Part shown: positions 26,252 through 34,756 of the stretch, in pieces
How positions within the stretch are numbered: position 1 is the stretch's first letter
How the letters are laid out: every line of letters starts with the position of its first letter
Source of the DNA: Bacillus sp. EB01
GTDB lineage: Bacteria > Bacillota > Bacilli > Bacillales > Cytobacillaceae
Assembly (NCBI RefSeq): GCF_000613125.1
Contig: NZ_HG964497.1
Location: 1,036,679-1,100,678, forward strand
DNA length: 64,000 nucleotides
Direction: 5' to 3'
Notes under the pieces: model-generated
Database searches by the model: none
Told to the model about the DNA's origin: nothing
What the model saw: only the letters and a program-made list of their open reading frames with translations
Made by a program: the position numbers and the translations under genes

Positions 26252-26290
26252 GAGGGTGTCCCAAAAGTTTGCTTGGGACACCCTCTTTTT
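26252..26290 (+). terminator. terminator of pdxST
   Basis: GAGGGTGTCCCAA and TTGGGACACCCTC form a perfect 13-bp stem, followed by TTTTTGG. Nearly the same hairpin closes gdhA at 63608. Confidence 0.9.
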
Positions 26291-26485
26291 GGCTCTATGG
26301 TTTCCGCAACACAAAGGGAAGCTCCTGAGAATCATCATCGCAGAGACAGGCCCATTTTGCCTGTCACGAGGAGTCTCGCGTACTTTATGGCGGCATGGGG
26401 CCAGTCCAACTCGGAGCCTAGCCAGTTTTCGTCCTTGGCAAGCTTCCTCGTTTATCTAGTAGTTGTGAGAAGTGTTTAGAAGGAG

Positions 26486-26805
26486 ATTTACTAGACGTAA
26501 CTAGGTCTGACAGAGTGTGCTCCGTCGAGAAAAAGGCATTTACTAGACGGAACTAAGGCCGGCAGAGTGAGATTCGTCGAGAAAAAGGATTTACTAGACG
26601 GAACTAGGACCTGCGGAGTGTGCTTCGTCGAGAAAAAGAATTTACTAGACGGAACTAGGGCCTGCGGAGTGAGATTCGTCGAGAAATGCATTTACTAGAC
26701 GGAACTAGGTCCGGCAGATTAAGATTCGTCGAGAAAAAGGATTTACTAGACGGAACTAGGGCCAGCAGAGTGAGATTCGTCGAGAAAAAGGATTTACAAG
26801 ACATA
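26486..26805 (+). repeat. tandem repeat array, seven units of 50-52 bp, related to the 12.8-kb array
   Basis: ATTTACTAGACG begins at 26486, 26538, 26589, 26640, 26690, 26741 and, decayed, 26792. Units end in CGTCGAGAAA. The core matches the array at 12793, while the middle (AACTAGGGCCTGCGGAGTGA type) differs, so both come from one family that diverged by array. The gap 26195-27030 holds only this array and two hairpins. Confidence 0.95.
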
Positions 26806-26891
26806 AGTACTGTGAAGTTAAAATAAATAGGAAGGAAAATACCTTTTGAAAGAAAATATAGTGGAAATTTTATAGGAAAATGCAAAAACAA

Positions 26892-26948
26892 AAAGTCTGC
26901 CCCGACAGGTCATTGATTTCATCGACCTTTTGGGACAGCTTATTTTTT
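26892..26948. terminator. imperfect bidirectional terminator-like hairpin
   Basis: GTCTGCCCC and GGGACAGC arms with inner ACAGGTC and GACCTTT pairs, flanked by AAAAA and TTTTTT. It resembles the hairpin at 11151. Confidence 0.55.
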
Positions 26949-27030
26949 GGTTATTTTTAAATTTTTGAAACCTTTTTTAACATGGTTGCGTCAATAAGGG
27001 GAGTTTTGGGAAGGGGGAATTGTTGCAGCT

Positions 27031-27573
27031 ATGAATGAAGAGATAGATTCCATCCAGTTCAGAAATGTAATGAAGGATAATGGAGAATATTTAATCCGCT
27101 TAGCTTTCTTTTATGTGAAAGATTGGTCTGCTGCGGAGGATATCGTACAGGAGGTATTTGTAACATATTTTCTTAAATCACACCAGTTTGAAAATAGATC
27201 CTCTATAAGGACTTACCTGGCTAAGATTACAGTAAACAAATGCCATGATTATTTACGCAGCTGGAAAAATAAAATTCACCTTTACTCTAATCAGCTATTT
27301 GGAAATTCTGGCTCTAAGAAGAATTCACCTGAACAAATAATAATCGATAAGAATAAGAATGATTTGCTGATTCAGGAAGTATTAAAAATGTCGATAAAAT
27401 ACAGAGATGTTATTCTGCTTTATTATTATCAGGAATTTACAATTATTGAAATTAGTAAAATACTCAACTGTTCCGAGAATACGGTGAAAACCCGTTTATC
27501 AAGAGCAAAATCTATTCTTAAGAATAATTTGGATGGAACAGAATGGGAGGTTATCTTAAATGAACAATCTTAA
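27031..27573 (+). CDS. ECF-type RNA polymerase sigma factor
   Basis: 180 residues. Region 2 is at about 15-75 (WSAAEDIVQEVFVTYF) and region 4 at about 120-170 (LYYYQEFTIIEISKILNC with SENTVKTRLSRAK). This two-domain layout is that of extracytoplasmic-function sigma factors. The ATG is 13 bases from GGGGG, so translation may be weak. It overlaps the next gene by 14 bp, which codes the probable anti-sigma factor. Confidence 0.88.
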   Translation: MNEEIDSIQFRNVMKDNGEYLIRLAFFYVKDWSAAEDIVQEVFVTYFLKSHQFENRSSIRTYLAKITVNKCHDYLRSWKNKIHLYSNQLFGNSGSKKNSPEQIIIDKNKNDLLIQEVLKMSIKYRDVILLYYYQEFTIIEISKILNCSENTVKTRLSRAKSILKNNLDGTEWEVILNEQS

Positions 27574-28279
27574 AAAGAGATTTGATAACTTCGTTGGGAA
27601 TGAACCTCGGTTTACAGTTTCCTTAGAGGATAAAATAGTGAAAGAATTGTCAGCCTTGGATAGATCAGACGAAAAGAAGAATCGGTTTACTACTTTAAGA
27701 ACGAGTTTTTTAGTGGCCATCTTTATAAGTGTTGCAGCAGTGTTTATATTGTCGATGGTTACAGACACAACTAAATTGAATCAGGCACATCCGAAACCTG
27801 ATACGGGTTCAAATATCACCGCCATACAAAAGATTCTTGAGTTAGAACTTAATGGTCCAAATGAAGAGCTTATGGACCTATTATGGAATCCTAAATATAG
27901 GACTATTGTGAATAACAAAGAAGAGAACCAAGAGTTAGATAAATATTTAACGGAGGTATACGGACCTTACTTTACAGAGAATGGGCTCTCTACCTTTATC
28001 AATGCATATGGTGGTACTCAATACCATACTTTTGCTTCCAACGCTGGTTATAAGTTAAGCCTTAAGGAGGTCACGATTGAGCAAAACGAGAAAATTCCAT
28101 ATCGTTATACCTTCATCGCAAAGGTCGGTTATCGGAAAAATGGCGGTGAAGAAAAAATAGCGAATGTAGAAGGTGATGTCTCCTTTTCTACAAAAACAAA
28201 AGAAGAAGAAAAAATCACGAAGTTTCAATATATGAACGACAATGGCTTGTTAAATATCCTGAGTGAAATGAACAATTAA
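27560..28279 (+). CDS. probable membrane anti-sigma factor
   Basis: 239 residues: a cytosolic N-terminal part (1-45), one transmembrane segment at about 48-68 (FLVAIFISVAAVFILSMV) and an extracellular domain of about 165 residues with no family I recognise. Topology and a 14-bp overlap with the ECF sigma gene indicate that it holds that sigma factor at the membrane. No zinc motif (HXXXCXXC) is visible, so it is not a ZAS-type anti-sigma factor. Confidence 0.7.
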   Translation: MNNLKKRFDNFVGNEPRFTVSLEDKIVKELSALDRSDEKKNRFTTLRTSFLVAIFISVAAVFILSMVTDTTKLNQAHPKPDTGSNITAIQKILELELNGPNEELMDLLWNPKYRTIVNNKEENQELDKYLTEVYGPYFTENGLSTFINAYGGTQYHTFASNAGYKLSLKEVTIEQNEKIPYRYTFIAKVGYRKNGGEEKIANVEGDVSFSTKTKEEEKITKFQYMNDNGLLNILSEMNN

Positions 28280-28299
28280 CCTGAAGCAACTTAACTAAC

Positions 28300-28338
28300 G
28301 GCGTTGATCCAGTAGAGGATTAACGTCCTTTTTGTTGA
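28300..28338 (+). terminator. terminator of the sigma/anti-sigma pair, repeated type
   Basis: GGCGTTGATCC and GGATTAACGTCC pair, then TTTTTG. The same design recurs at 42123 and 44304, and here it follows an ACTAACG sequence. Confidence 0.8.
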
Positions 28339-28434
28339 ATACGTTATTAAGCTACCGGGGAGTTAAAGTTGAAGAGGGAAAGGATTTTTATCCATATTGA
28401 ATGAATTAAATAAAAATATGAGAAGGTGAGTCAA

Positions 28435-28959
28435 ATGCAATCAGTCGTTTATTTAACAAAACCAACAATTGAATTAAAATCTGAATATCTATCCTTTTAT
28501 CAAGAGTGGAAAGAAAGTGGGGAGGATATGATACCGTGGGTTATTAGTAAGGATCCATCGGATTTCAATGGAATGGTTCAATCCTTGCTTGATTCAGAGA
28601 AAGGAGAAAATTTGCCCGTAAATTGGGTGCCTGACTCCACGTTTTGGTTACTAGATGATAATCAAAGAGTAATTGGGGTTGTTAATATCCGCCACCGATT
28701 AACAGATACTTTATTTAATAGCGGTGGACATATCGGCTACGGCATTCGACCTTCTGAAAGACGAAAAGGATTTGCTACACAACTTTTGTCTTTAGCATTA
28801 GAAAAAGCAGTAGAATTAGGAATAAAAAAGGTTCTTATTGTTTGTGACAGTAGCAATATAGGTTCAGCAAAAACAATTTTAAATAATGGCGGAATATCAG
28901 ATAGGGACTTTATTGAAGAGAATGGGAATATAATAAAAAGGTTTTGGATACAAGTGTAG
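28435..28959 (+). CDS. GNAT family N-acetyltransferase
   Basis: 174 residues. The acetyl-CoA binding loop is IRPSERRKGFATQLLS at about 107-122, and later GIKKVLIVCDSSNIGSAK is typical of Bacillus GNATs. ATG 28435 is six bases after AAGGTG, which overlaps the in-frame GTG 28426. Substrate unknown. Confidence 0.85.
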   Translation: MQSVVYLTKPTIELKSEYLSFYQEWKESGEDMIPWVISKDPSDFNGMVQSLLDSEKGENLPVNWVPDSTFWLLDDNQRVIGVVNIRHRLTDTLFNSGGHIGYGIRPSERRKGFATQLLSLALEKAVELGIKKVLIVCDSSNIGSAKTILNNGGISDRDFIEENGNIIKRFWIQV

Positions 28960-29120
28960 GCTTCTTCTCTTCACTTGAGGATTAAAGTCTGTTTCCTTAT
29001 TGAGTATGCGGGGCAGGTTACTTCAAGAGGAACAATTGTTGAGCTGTTCGTTAAAATTTACTTCCTTTGCATTTATTTTTGGCAATCTAATTTGGAAAAA
29101 TTTAACTAAAGAGGTGTCAT

Positions 29121-29453
29121 ATGAAAAAATATATTTCGATTATTTTTGTTTTTTTATTTTTATTTATCGGATTTTTTTGGTATTCAGAATATAAAAAAGT
29201 AGAAGATTTTAAAAATGAAGTTGTAGATTATTTAAACAATAAAGGATTTACGCCTGAAGAATACTCTGCACCTAAATATGTTAAAGAAGAAGTTATGAAG
29301 GGACTTAAAGTAGCAAGCATAGAAATCATTTTCAACGAAGAAACAAATTACATTTATTATTATGGAAGAACATCAGATGGAATTGAGTTTTCTTACGCAA
29401 TAAATGAGGGTACTGGTGAAAGGGATTATGGTAAAGAAGAACCTATTAAATAA
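29121..29453 (+). CDS. DUF3139-like small anchored protein
   Basis: 110 residues: an N-terminal hydrophobic segment (IIFVFLFLFIGFFWY at 7-21) serves as an uncleaved anchor or signal peptide, then a small extracellular domain with VVDYLNNKGFTPEEY. This layout matches DUF3139 proteins of Bacillus. AGAGGTG is the ribosome site. Function unknown. Confidence 0.65.
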   Translation: MKKYISIIFVFLFLFIGFFWYSEYKKVEDFKNEVVDYLNNKGFTPEEYSAPKYVKEEVMKGLKVASIEIIFNEETNYIYYYGRTSDGIEFSYAINEGTGERDYGKEEPIK

Positions 29454-29734
29454 GGCTTCCTAAGGGATAAATTACGCTTTTCTTATTCAACTATCGGGTC
29501 CTATACTAGAATAAGAACAACTTAAGAATCCAAAAGTAGGTGTGAAAGTTCAGAAGTTGAAAAAAAGGATGAGTTTATATCTTCTTGCAAATATTTATAA
29601 AAAATGTTAAGCTTTAGAAGAATTATTTTTGTTCGGTGTAAAGCATAGTCTAAGATTAACTTCTCGTCTTGATGATCACTGAGTGCAAGGATAGTAACAC
29701 ATTGTGTGCAAAGCACACAGCAGGAGGAAACAAA

Positions 29735-29935
29735 ATGGAACAAGGTAAAGTAAAATGGTTTAACGCAGAAAAAGGTTTCGGTTTCATCGAGCGCGAAGGC
29801 GGAGAAGATGTATTTGTTCATTTCTCAGCAATCCAAGGCGAAGGTTTCAAATCTTTAGACGAAGGTCAAGAAGTTACTTTTGACGTAGAGCAAGGCCAAC
29901 GTGGAGCTCAAGCAGCTAACGTTCGTAAAGCTTAA
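29735..29935 (+). CDS. cold shock protein
   Basis: A 66-residue CspA-family RNA chaperone. RNP1 is KGFGFIE at 13-19 and RNP2 is VFVHFS at 26-31. ATG 29735 has AGGAGG upstream. The leader is long; a TGTGTGC-AAA-GCACACA hairpin at 29703-29719 sits directly before the ribosome site and could gate translation with temperature. Confidence 0.95.
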   Translation: MEQGKVKWFNAEKGFGFIEREGGEDVFVHFSAIQGEGFKSLDEGQEVTFDVEQGQRGAQAANVRKA

Positions 29936-29952
29936 TAATAGGAACTAACTAA

Positions 29953-29985
29953 AGCAGGCTCTTTATAGAGTCTGTTTTTTTATTT
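29953..29985 (+). terminator. terminator of the cold shock gene
   Basis: AGCAGGCTCT and AGAGTCTGTT pair around TTAT, followed by TTTTTTATTTTTT. Confidence 0.85.
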
Positions 29986-30007
29986 TTTCTTTTAATAAAA
30001 CAAGGAG

Positions 30008-30031
30008 GCCCCACTCAAGATTGAGTGGGGC
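30008..30031. other. perfect 11-bp stem-loop
   Basis: GCCCCACTCAA and TTGAGTGGGGC pair around GA. On the minus strand TCCTTGTTTTATT follows, so it may end a minus-strand transcript, though no minus gene is visible. The rest of 30032-30370 shows nothing I can assign. Confidence 0.5.
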
Positions 30032-30375
30032 ACATGTAAACTAGTAAATCAAATGGTGTACAAAGTGTAACATATAATCACGAATTCTCCTAATTACTGT
30101 TGAATAATATTTTTAAAGTGATTCTATAGTAGCTAAATTGCCACTCTTTTGGTGTGCTACAACTAAAAGATCTTACGACCTATTTCACCTCTATAAAAAA
30201 GAATTGAAATTATTGAGTATCAAACAAGATTGAAAATTGATTAATAGTTCAAAGGGAGACCGGACTGCGATAATAGTAGAAGTTTGAATATAAGCGGGGA
30301 AATAACCTCCCATTATAGGTAATCCGACACAAATATTACTGTTTTTATTTTCCTTTATTTTTAAAGAAAAAATAG

Positions 30376-30405
30376 TTGACGTTTAAAATAAATTTGTGAT
30401 ATTAT
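30376..30405 (+). promoter_or_regulatory. promoter of the CarD-like gene
   Basis: TTGACG at 30376, an 18-bp spacer and TATTAT at 30400 form a SigA-type promoter about 70 bp before the TTG start. Confidence 0.6.
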
Positions 30406-30472
30406 TAAATATTTGATAAAAAGCTACATATATGGTATACTTAAGAATGTATCATATATGGAGGTGGATTAT

Positions 30473-30934
30473 TTGTTTCAAATTGGCGATAACATTGTTT
30501 ATCCAATGCACGGAACAGGTATAATTAAAGCCATTGAAGAAAAGGAAATCTCTGGAGAAAAACAACAGTATTATGTCATAAAAATGTTTATCAGTAATAT
30601 GCAAGTGATGATTCCTACTGGGAAAATATTAAGTTCAAAGATACGCCCAGTTACTGACATAATGGCATTAAAACACCTCATACACATTTTTCAGCATGGA
30701 GAATCAGATAAATTACTGCCGTGGAAACAAAGGTATAAAGTGAACACGGACAAAATAAAAACAGGTAAAATACAAGAAGGTGCTGAAGTTGTACGTGATT
30801 TGATGCGTATGAAGAAAGAAAAAGCACTTAATTCGAGCGAAAAGAAAATGTTAGAAAATGCACATGAATTTTTGATTAGTGAACTGGGATTAATTAAAGG
30901 GATCACTGAAAATCAAATAAAAAGTTTCTGTTGA
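30473..30934 (+). CDS. CarD/CdnL family RNA polymerase-binding regulator
   Basis: With TTG 30473, eight bases after GGAGG, the protein has 153 residues, equal to B. subtilis YdeB. The N-terminal CarD_CdnL_TRCF Tudor-like domain (FQIGDNIVYPMHGTGII, YVIKMFISNMQVMIP) binds the RNA polymerase beta lobe; the helical C-terminal part (about 75-150, GAEVVRDLMRMKKEKALN) contacts promoter DNA in relatives. The frame extends upstream to an ATG at 30413, but that part is unlike the family. Confidence 0.88.
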   Translation: MFQIGDNIVYPMHGTGIIKAIEEKEISGEKQQYYVIKMFISNMQVMIPTGKILSSKIRPVTDIMALKHLIHIFQHGESDKLLPWKQRYKVNTDKIKTGKIQEGAEVVRDLMRMKKEKALNSSEKKMLENAHEFLISELGLIKGITENQIKSFC

Positions 30935-31037
30935 GGAGTAATGTAGTACTTCTCCTAAAAAATACTCCGAATTTTCCGTTTATTAAGAGTGAATTGTTCA
31001 AAAACATTCAACTTCTTCAACTTATAGCATTATGCCC

Positions 31038-31066
31038 ACTGCCATTTTCAACGGCAGTATTTTTTT
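31038..31066 (+). terminator. terminator of the CarD-like gene
   Basis: ACTGCC and GGCAGT pair around ATTTTCAAC, followed by ATTTTTTTATTTT. The rest of 30935-31329 shows no gene I can support. Confidence 0.8.
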
Positions 31067-31329
31067 ATTTTAGGAATATTATATGAAGGTACTATTGGTG
31101 GAACTTTCGAAAATGTATAAATGCAATCATTTCCTGGAGTGAGGAGGTCAAAAATAAAGCCCCAAAGAGGTGCCATTCTCCTTGAGGCAGGTGATTATAG
31201 CCTAATTCCATAAAATAACCGATCTATAAAAGCAATCCAGAAGAAGCCTTATGTTGAAACCATTTGGCACTGCAGTTGTAATGGGGATCCAAAACTATCG
31301 CGGAAAATCGGCATATTAATAAACTATTA

Positions 31330-31575
31330 TTATTTCTTGATCGGTCGCTCTAGTGAGGACATCTCCACCTCAAGTGACGAGAACTGCTGCTGAGCTACGA
31401 AGATCGCATCGGAAATAGCGGCGTTGTAGAAATGAGGTGCGATAGATTCCTTAATGAAATCCAGGACCCTTTCCGCGGCAAACTCAGAAATATTCTCGTC
31501 TCTTTCCTCGGAAAAGAACTCTTGAATATTAGAAATCATAAGTTGATGTTGCTCTTTTGTTAATTTAACGAACAT
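31330..31575 (-). CDS. DUF2164 family protein
   Basis: 81 residues. LTKEQHQLMISNIQEFFSEE, AAERVLDFIKESIAPHFYN and AISDA match the DUF2164 pattern (KLxxEQ, FFxxE, YNxGIxDA). AAAGGGATG precedes the start. Cytosolic, function unknown. Confidence 0.82.
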   Translation of the reverse strand: MFVKLTKEQHQLMISNIQEFFSEERDENISEFAAERVLDFIKESIAPHFYNAAISDAIFVAQQQFSSLEVEMSSLERPIKK

Positions 31576-31812
31576 GAATATCCATCCCTTTCAAAAGATA
31601 ATACTGTAACTTTACTTTTAATTCATAGTGCATAACAGACTGTTTTTTTAATTAGAAATATGTACAGCAAATTTATTGCAGTTTGGGGTTAATCAAGAAG
31701 GATAACGCTCTTATTTTATTGAAATATTTAAATGGATGTGGAAGTAGATTTGAAGGGTTTTTAGAGACAAAGGGCCGGACTTGGAACTGTAGTGAAAGTG
31801 AGGAGAGCGGAA

Positions 31813-32076
31813 ATGCTATACGAAACAGTTGCAATGACCATTCTAGCCGTGGCAGTAACACTCACAATTTTGTTTAGCTACAATAAACCAAAAGATAATA
31901 AATTAAGAATTTGGGGAATCACCACCATGCTTTTCATTGCTCCGCTGCTCTCATGGTTAGTTGGAAGATTCTATGGAATAAGCGAGGGCAGTGGATTTGC
32001 AATGATAGGGGTTCTTGTCATTATGTTCCCAATTCTATTTATAGCAGGGTTTGTTCTTTATTGGAGAGGGGCTTAA
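31813..32076 (+). CDS. small membrane protein
   Basis: 87 residues with three hydrophobic segments (TVAMTILAVAVTLTILF, TTMLFIAPLLSWLVG, MIGVLVIMFPILFIAGFVL). ATG 31813 is after GAGGAGAG; longer starts overlap that site. The size and three-helix layout are reminiscent of YesK-type proteins, but this is weak. Confidence 0.65.
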   Translation: MLYETVAMTILAVAVTLTILFSYNKPKDNKLRIWGITTMLFIAPLLSWLVGRFYGISEGSGFAMIGVLVIMFPILFIAGFVLYWRGA

Positions 32077-32190
32077 CAAAATTGCTTCTCCATAACCTTG
32101 AGTAGTTGTTAGTTCCCCAAAATTTTGTCCTGTCTAGTCCATTCAGCTAGTACAATCATCAATTTCCTCTTAAAAGTGATATATATTTAA

Positions 32191-32664
32191 TTACTCTTCT
32201 TCCTCCATTTGCGATCTGTTAGGTGTTTTCAGACTTAAAAATTCAGGAGTTTCCATTAACTTTTCAAAGAAGCTATTTTTTTCTTCTCTGTAAAGCTCCA
32301 TATCTTTTCCTTCATATTTCCTTTTTAATTCATCGTATTTCTTTCTATACTTCTCATTCGATAGTAAGACATTACGTATTTCCCAAAAGAAATCAAATTC
32401 CGAATCTATGACGGTTAGTTGTACACCTAAAGGAGGGGTTTCCGAATCATCTTTAAAAGCTCTGAACGATTGGGTTTTTGTACTCCCTTCGTTAAGCTCA
32501 TATAACCTTGAAAGTTCGTGGACTGCGTTAGGAAAGTTTTCAGCATCAACTCGAACTTGCAAATCCAAATCTCCCTTTGTCATGCTATTTGGAATAGCTG
32601 AACTGCCAACATGCTGAATATCTGCCTCTGGGAGTACCTTTGTGATTAGAGCCTTGTGGCGCAA
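32191..32664 (-). CDS. GrpB-like nucleotidyltransferase fold protein, 5' end unclear
   Basis: GrpB/UPF0157 family: IQHVGSSAIPNSMTKGDLDLQ carries the GSxAxP and D-x-D nucleotidyltransferase motif, and the length fits. The first usable start is TTG 32664, but coding similarity in this frame continues upstream to about 32741 (NEQEAILTETVNFINS) with no ATG, GTG or TTG. AGGAGG at 32733-32738 is followed by ATT (two bases) and ACG (eight bases). An ATG at 32742-32744 is in another frame. Either a rare start is used or a short deletion broke the start; possibly a pseudogene. Confidence 0.7.
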   Translation of the reverse strand: MRHKALITKVLPEADIQHVGSSAIPNSMTKGDLDLQVRVDAENFPNAVHELSRLYELNEGSTKTQSFRAFKDDSETPPLGVQLTVIDSEFDFFWEIRNVLLSNEKYRKKYDELKRKYEGKDMELYREEKNSFFEKLMETPEFLSLKTPNRSQMEEEE

Positions 32665-32857
32665 AAAAGCTTCTTCAGCCTTTTTGGTAAGATCATTACT
32701 ATTAATAAAATTGACCGTTTCCGTGAGAATCGCCTCCTGTTCATTACCTCTTTAGTCGTTACTATGGAATTTTAAAAAATTGAACAAGTTTAATGTTAAG
32801 ATGGTAAAAAACCAATCGGATAGGTTAGAAAATGGTCTATAACATGAAGTGAAATTA

Positions 32858-33073
32858 TTAGTTCTTTTCAACTCGTGTATTTCTTTTATCAGCTGCACTT
32901 GCAATAAATAAGAAAGCAATAAACCAAATAATGCCTCCAGCAATTATCGTAAACCAATTACCGATATGTAAGAAAAGTTGCAACAAGTACAACAAAACTC
33001 CACTAACTAATAGTAAGGTTAATCCGACTGCGAATGCCACTTTCTCAGGTAATGCTTTAATTTTAGCTAGCAT
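32858..33073 (-). CDS. small two-helix membrane protein
   Basis: 71 residues with two hydrophobic segments (VAFAVGLTLLLVSGVLLYLL and FTIIAGGIIWFIAFLFIAS) and a charged C-terminus. ATG 33073 follows GGGAGGCGAG. No family is recognised. The gap 33074-33363 shows nothing further. Confidence 0.6.
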   Translation of the reverse strand: MLAKIKALPEKVAFAVGLTLLLVSGVLLYLLQLFLHIGNWFTIIAGGIIWFIAFLFIASAADKRNTRVEKN

Positions 33074-33363
33074 TTTCTCGCCTCCCAAAAATTATCAGTA
33101 TTAAAAGCGTATCCCATAAACAAGTAAGATGCTACAGTTTTTGAGCTGCGTTTACATAATCTTTAGAGAAGAGTCTGGAATAGGATGTACATCTCTAAAA
33201 ACCAAACTTTTAATCCGACAATATCTTTCAATAAATCTCAAATCCTTTTCCGTAAACATTCTATATTTCTTTCTCCTTATCCCTTACGATGAAATTAGTA
33301 ATCTCTTTCCGTAAGGTATCAAATATTAGGGCGATAAGTATATGGTAAGGAGGGCTACCAATA

Positions 33364-34224
33364 ATGAACAAGTCCCAATTTAAGGGGATGGCTGTTGTAC
33401 TAATAGGCTTATTGATTGGTTTTACAGCCTGGTGGGCAACAACCGAGGCGAAGGTCAGCAGCGAACCGCTGAATCAGCATGACGCCTATGTTTACAGTAA
33501 CAACGCTATGATACATTGGTTTGAGCTGAATAGCCGAAAAGGGAAGGTGGAAGGGTACTTTCACGAAGGAAAACTCATCGAGGAGGACGATGAACCGCCT
33601 TTAGTTGAGAGGCAGAGATATCCTCTGACTGGAAAGAAGACCAAGAACGGATATGAATTAACCGTAAACAAAGATGGAAACAAGATCACATATGAGGTAG
33701 CGTTTTCCGGACCACATCTTTCAGTGCAAAGACACGGAGAGAAAGAAGCTATTTTATACAATCCAGTTAAGCAAAAGGAACTTGATGAATATGTGACCGC
33801 ATTACTAGACTATAACGTTGAAAAAAATGAAAAAGACCGAATCAGGGAACAGTTAACTGAAATCCGTAATGTTTACGGATATCTTCATACTCCGCTTGAC
33901 GGCGATCAGTTATTGTTCATTAAAATTGACGAAGCGCTTCTAGAAGGCGAATTGTCAGCCTCACTTCTCATAGTGTCTGACACAGGTAATGCAGGGACCC
34001 CGTATGAAGAAACCAATTATGCTCTAAACGGCATTACAGACGGAAATATGCTGGAATTATACACCTATGTAGACGGAAAAAGGTTCCGGCTAAAAGGTGA
34101 CTTTAATAACGAAGCCACCAGCTTAACCCTGTCACTTTGGACAACAGAGAAAAAACTAGACTTTTACGCTGTAACGGAAGAAGAATTTAAACAAAACTAC
34201 GAAAAATTTAAACAGGCAAACTAG
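33364..34224 (+). CDS. secreted or membrane-anchored protein of unknown family
   Basis: 286 residues. An N-terminal hydrophobic segment (MAVVLIGLLIGFTAWWA at 9-25) acts as a signal or anchor; the rest is extracellular, beta-rich and charged (ELTVNKDGNKITYEVAF), with a helical middle (KQKELDEYVTALLDY). AAGGAGG is upstream. A remnant of a second copy lies at 37693, inside a duplicated block, which links this gene to the Ig-repeat gene downstream. Confidence 0.7.
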   Translation: MNKSQFKGMAVVLIGLLIGFTAWWATTEAKVSSEPLNQHDAYVYSNNAMIHWFELNSRKGKVEGYFHEGKLIEEDDEPPLVERQRYPLTGKKTKNGYELTVNKDGNKITYEVAFSGPHLSVQRHGEKEAILYNPVKQKELDEYVTALLDYNVEKNEKDRIREQLTEIRNVYGYLHTPLDGDQLLFIKIDEALLEGELSASLLIVSDTGNAGTPYEETNYALNGITDGNMLELYTYVDGKRFRLKGDFNNEATSLTLSLWTTEKKLDFYAVTEEEFKQNYEKFKQAN

Positions 34225-34283
34225 GGGTGGTTTTCGTCTGCCCAATCAATATGTAATCGACAAAGTCGGCAACCGAGAACCGT

Positions 34284-34545
34284 ATGAATGACAGTTTGCC
34301 TTAATAAGTTTATGGAAATGTTATTCATCCGGCTTATGAATGACAGTTTGCCTCTATAAGTTTGTGAAAAATGACATTCATCAGGTAAATGAATGACATT
34401 TCGTCTCTTTAATTTTGTCCAAATGTCACTCATCGAGGTTATGAATGACAGTCGCCTCTATTATTTGTAAAAATGTCACCCATCGAGGTTATGAAACCAC
34501 TTCGCCTTTTTAATTTTCTAAGAACACAACAAATCCGGCTTATGA
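34284..34545 (+). repeat. tandem repeat array, six units of 50-53 bp
   Basis: ATGAATGACA (or ATGAA variants) begins at 34284, 34336, 34389, 34441, 34491 and 34542. Units contain TTTGCCTCTATAAGTTTG and TCATTCATC-type ends; the ATGAATGACA head can pair with TGTCATTCAT-like segments. It fills the gap before the Ig-repeat gene. Later units are more degenerate. Confidence 0.85.
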
Positions 34546-34672
34546 AGCCCTTAGTGAAAACCCTTGCCAAATAGAAATTTCCACCCCGTATTTAAAATCT
34601 TCGACATATCAAAAAACAAACTTAAAACAACCTAGGAAATGGAAATATATACTACTTCATTCTTCATTTTAG

Positions 34673-34710
34673 ACTCTATTTTTTTCCTTCCTCATCGATT
34701 ACTATAAAAA
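34673..34710 (+). promoter_or_regulatory. conserved upstream block of Ig-repeat paralogue 1
   Basis: CTCTAT, TTCCTTCCTCATCG and TTACTATAAAA are shared in order with the block at 38115 before paralogue 2, although the arrays further upstream are unrelated. It probably holds the promoter; the -35 and -10 assignment is uncertain. Confidence 0.5.
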
Positions 34711-34756
34711 TAGTAAAAACAGTAAAAAATTATCAAACAAGGGGAGTTTTCACATC

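Noticed and set aside
26220..26479. Two plus-strand open frames after pdxT
   Set aside because: They run through the pdxT terminator hairpin and have no ribosome site.
26491..26891. Repeat-rich minus-strand open frames
   Set aside because: They are translations of the 52-bp array with no ribosome site and no family.
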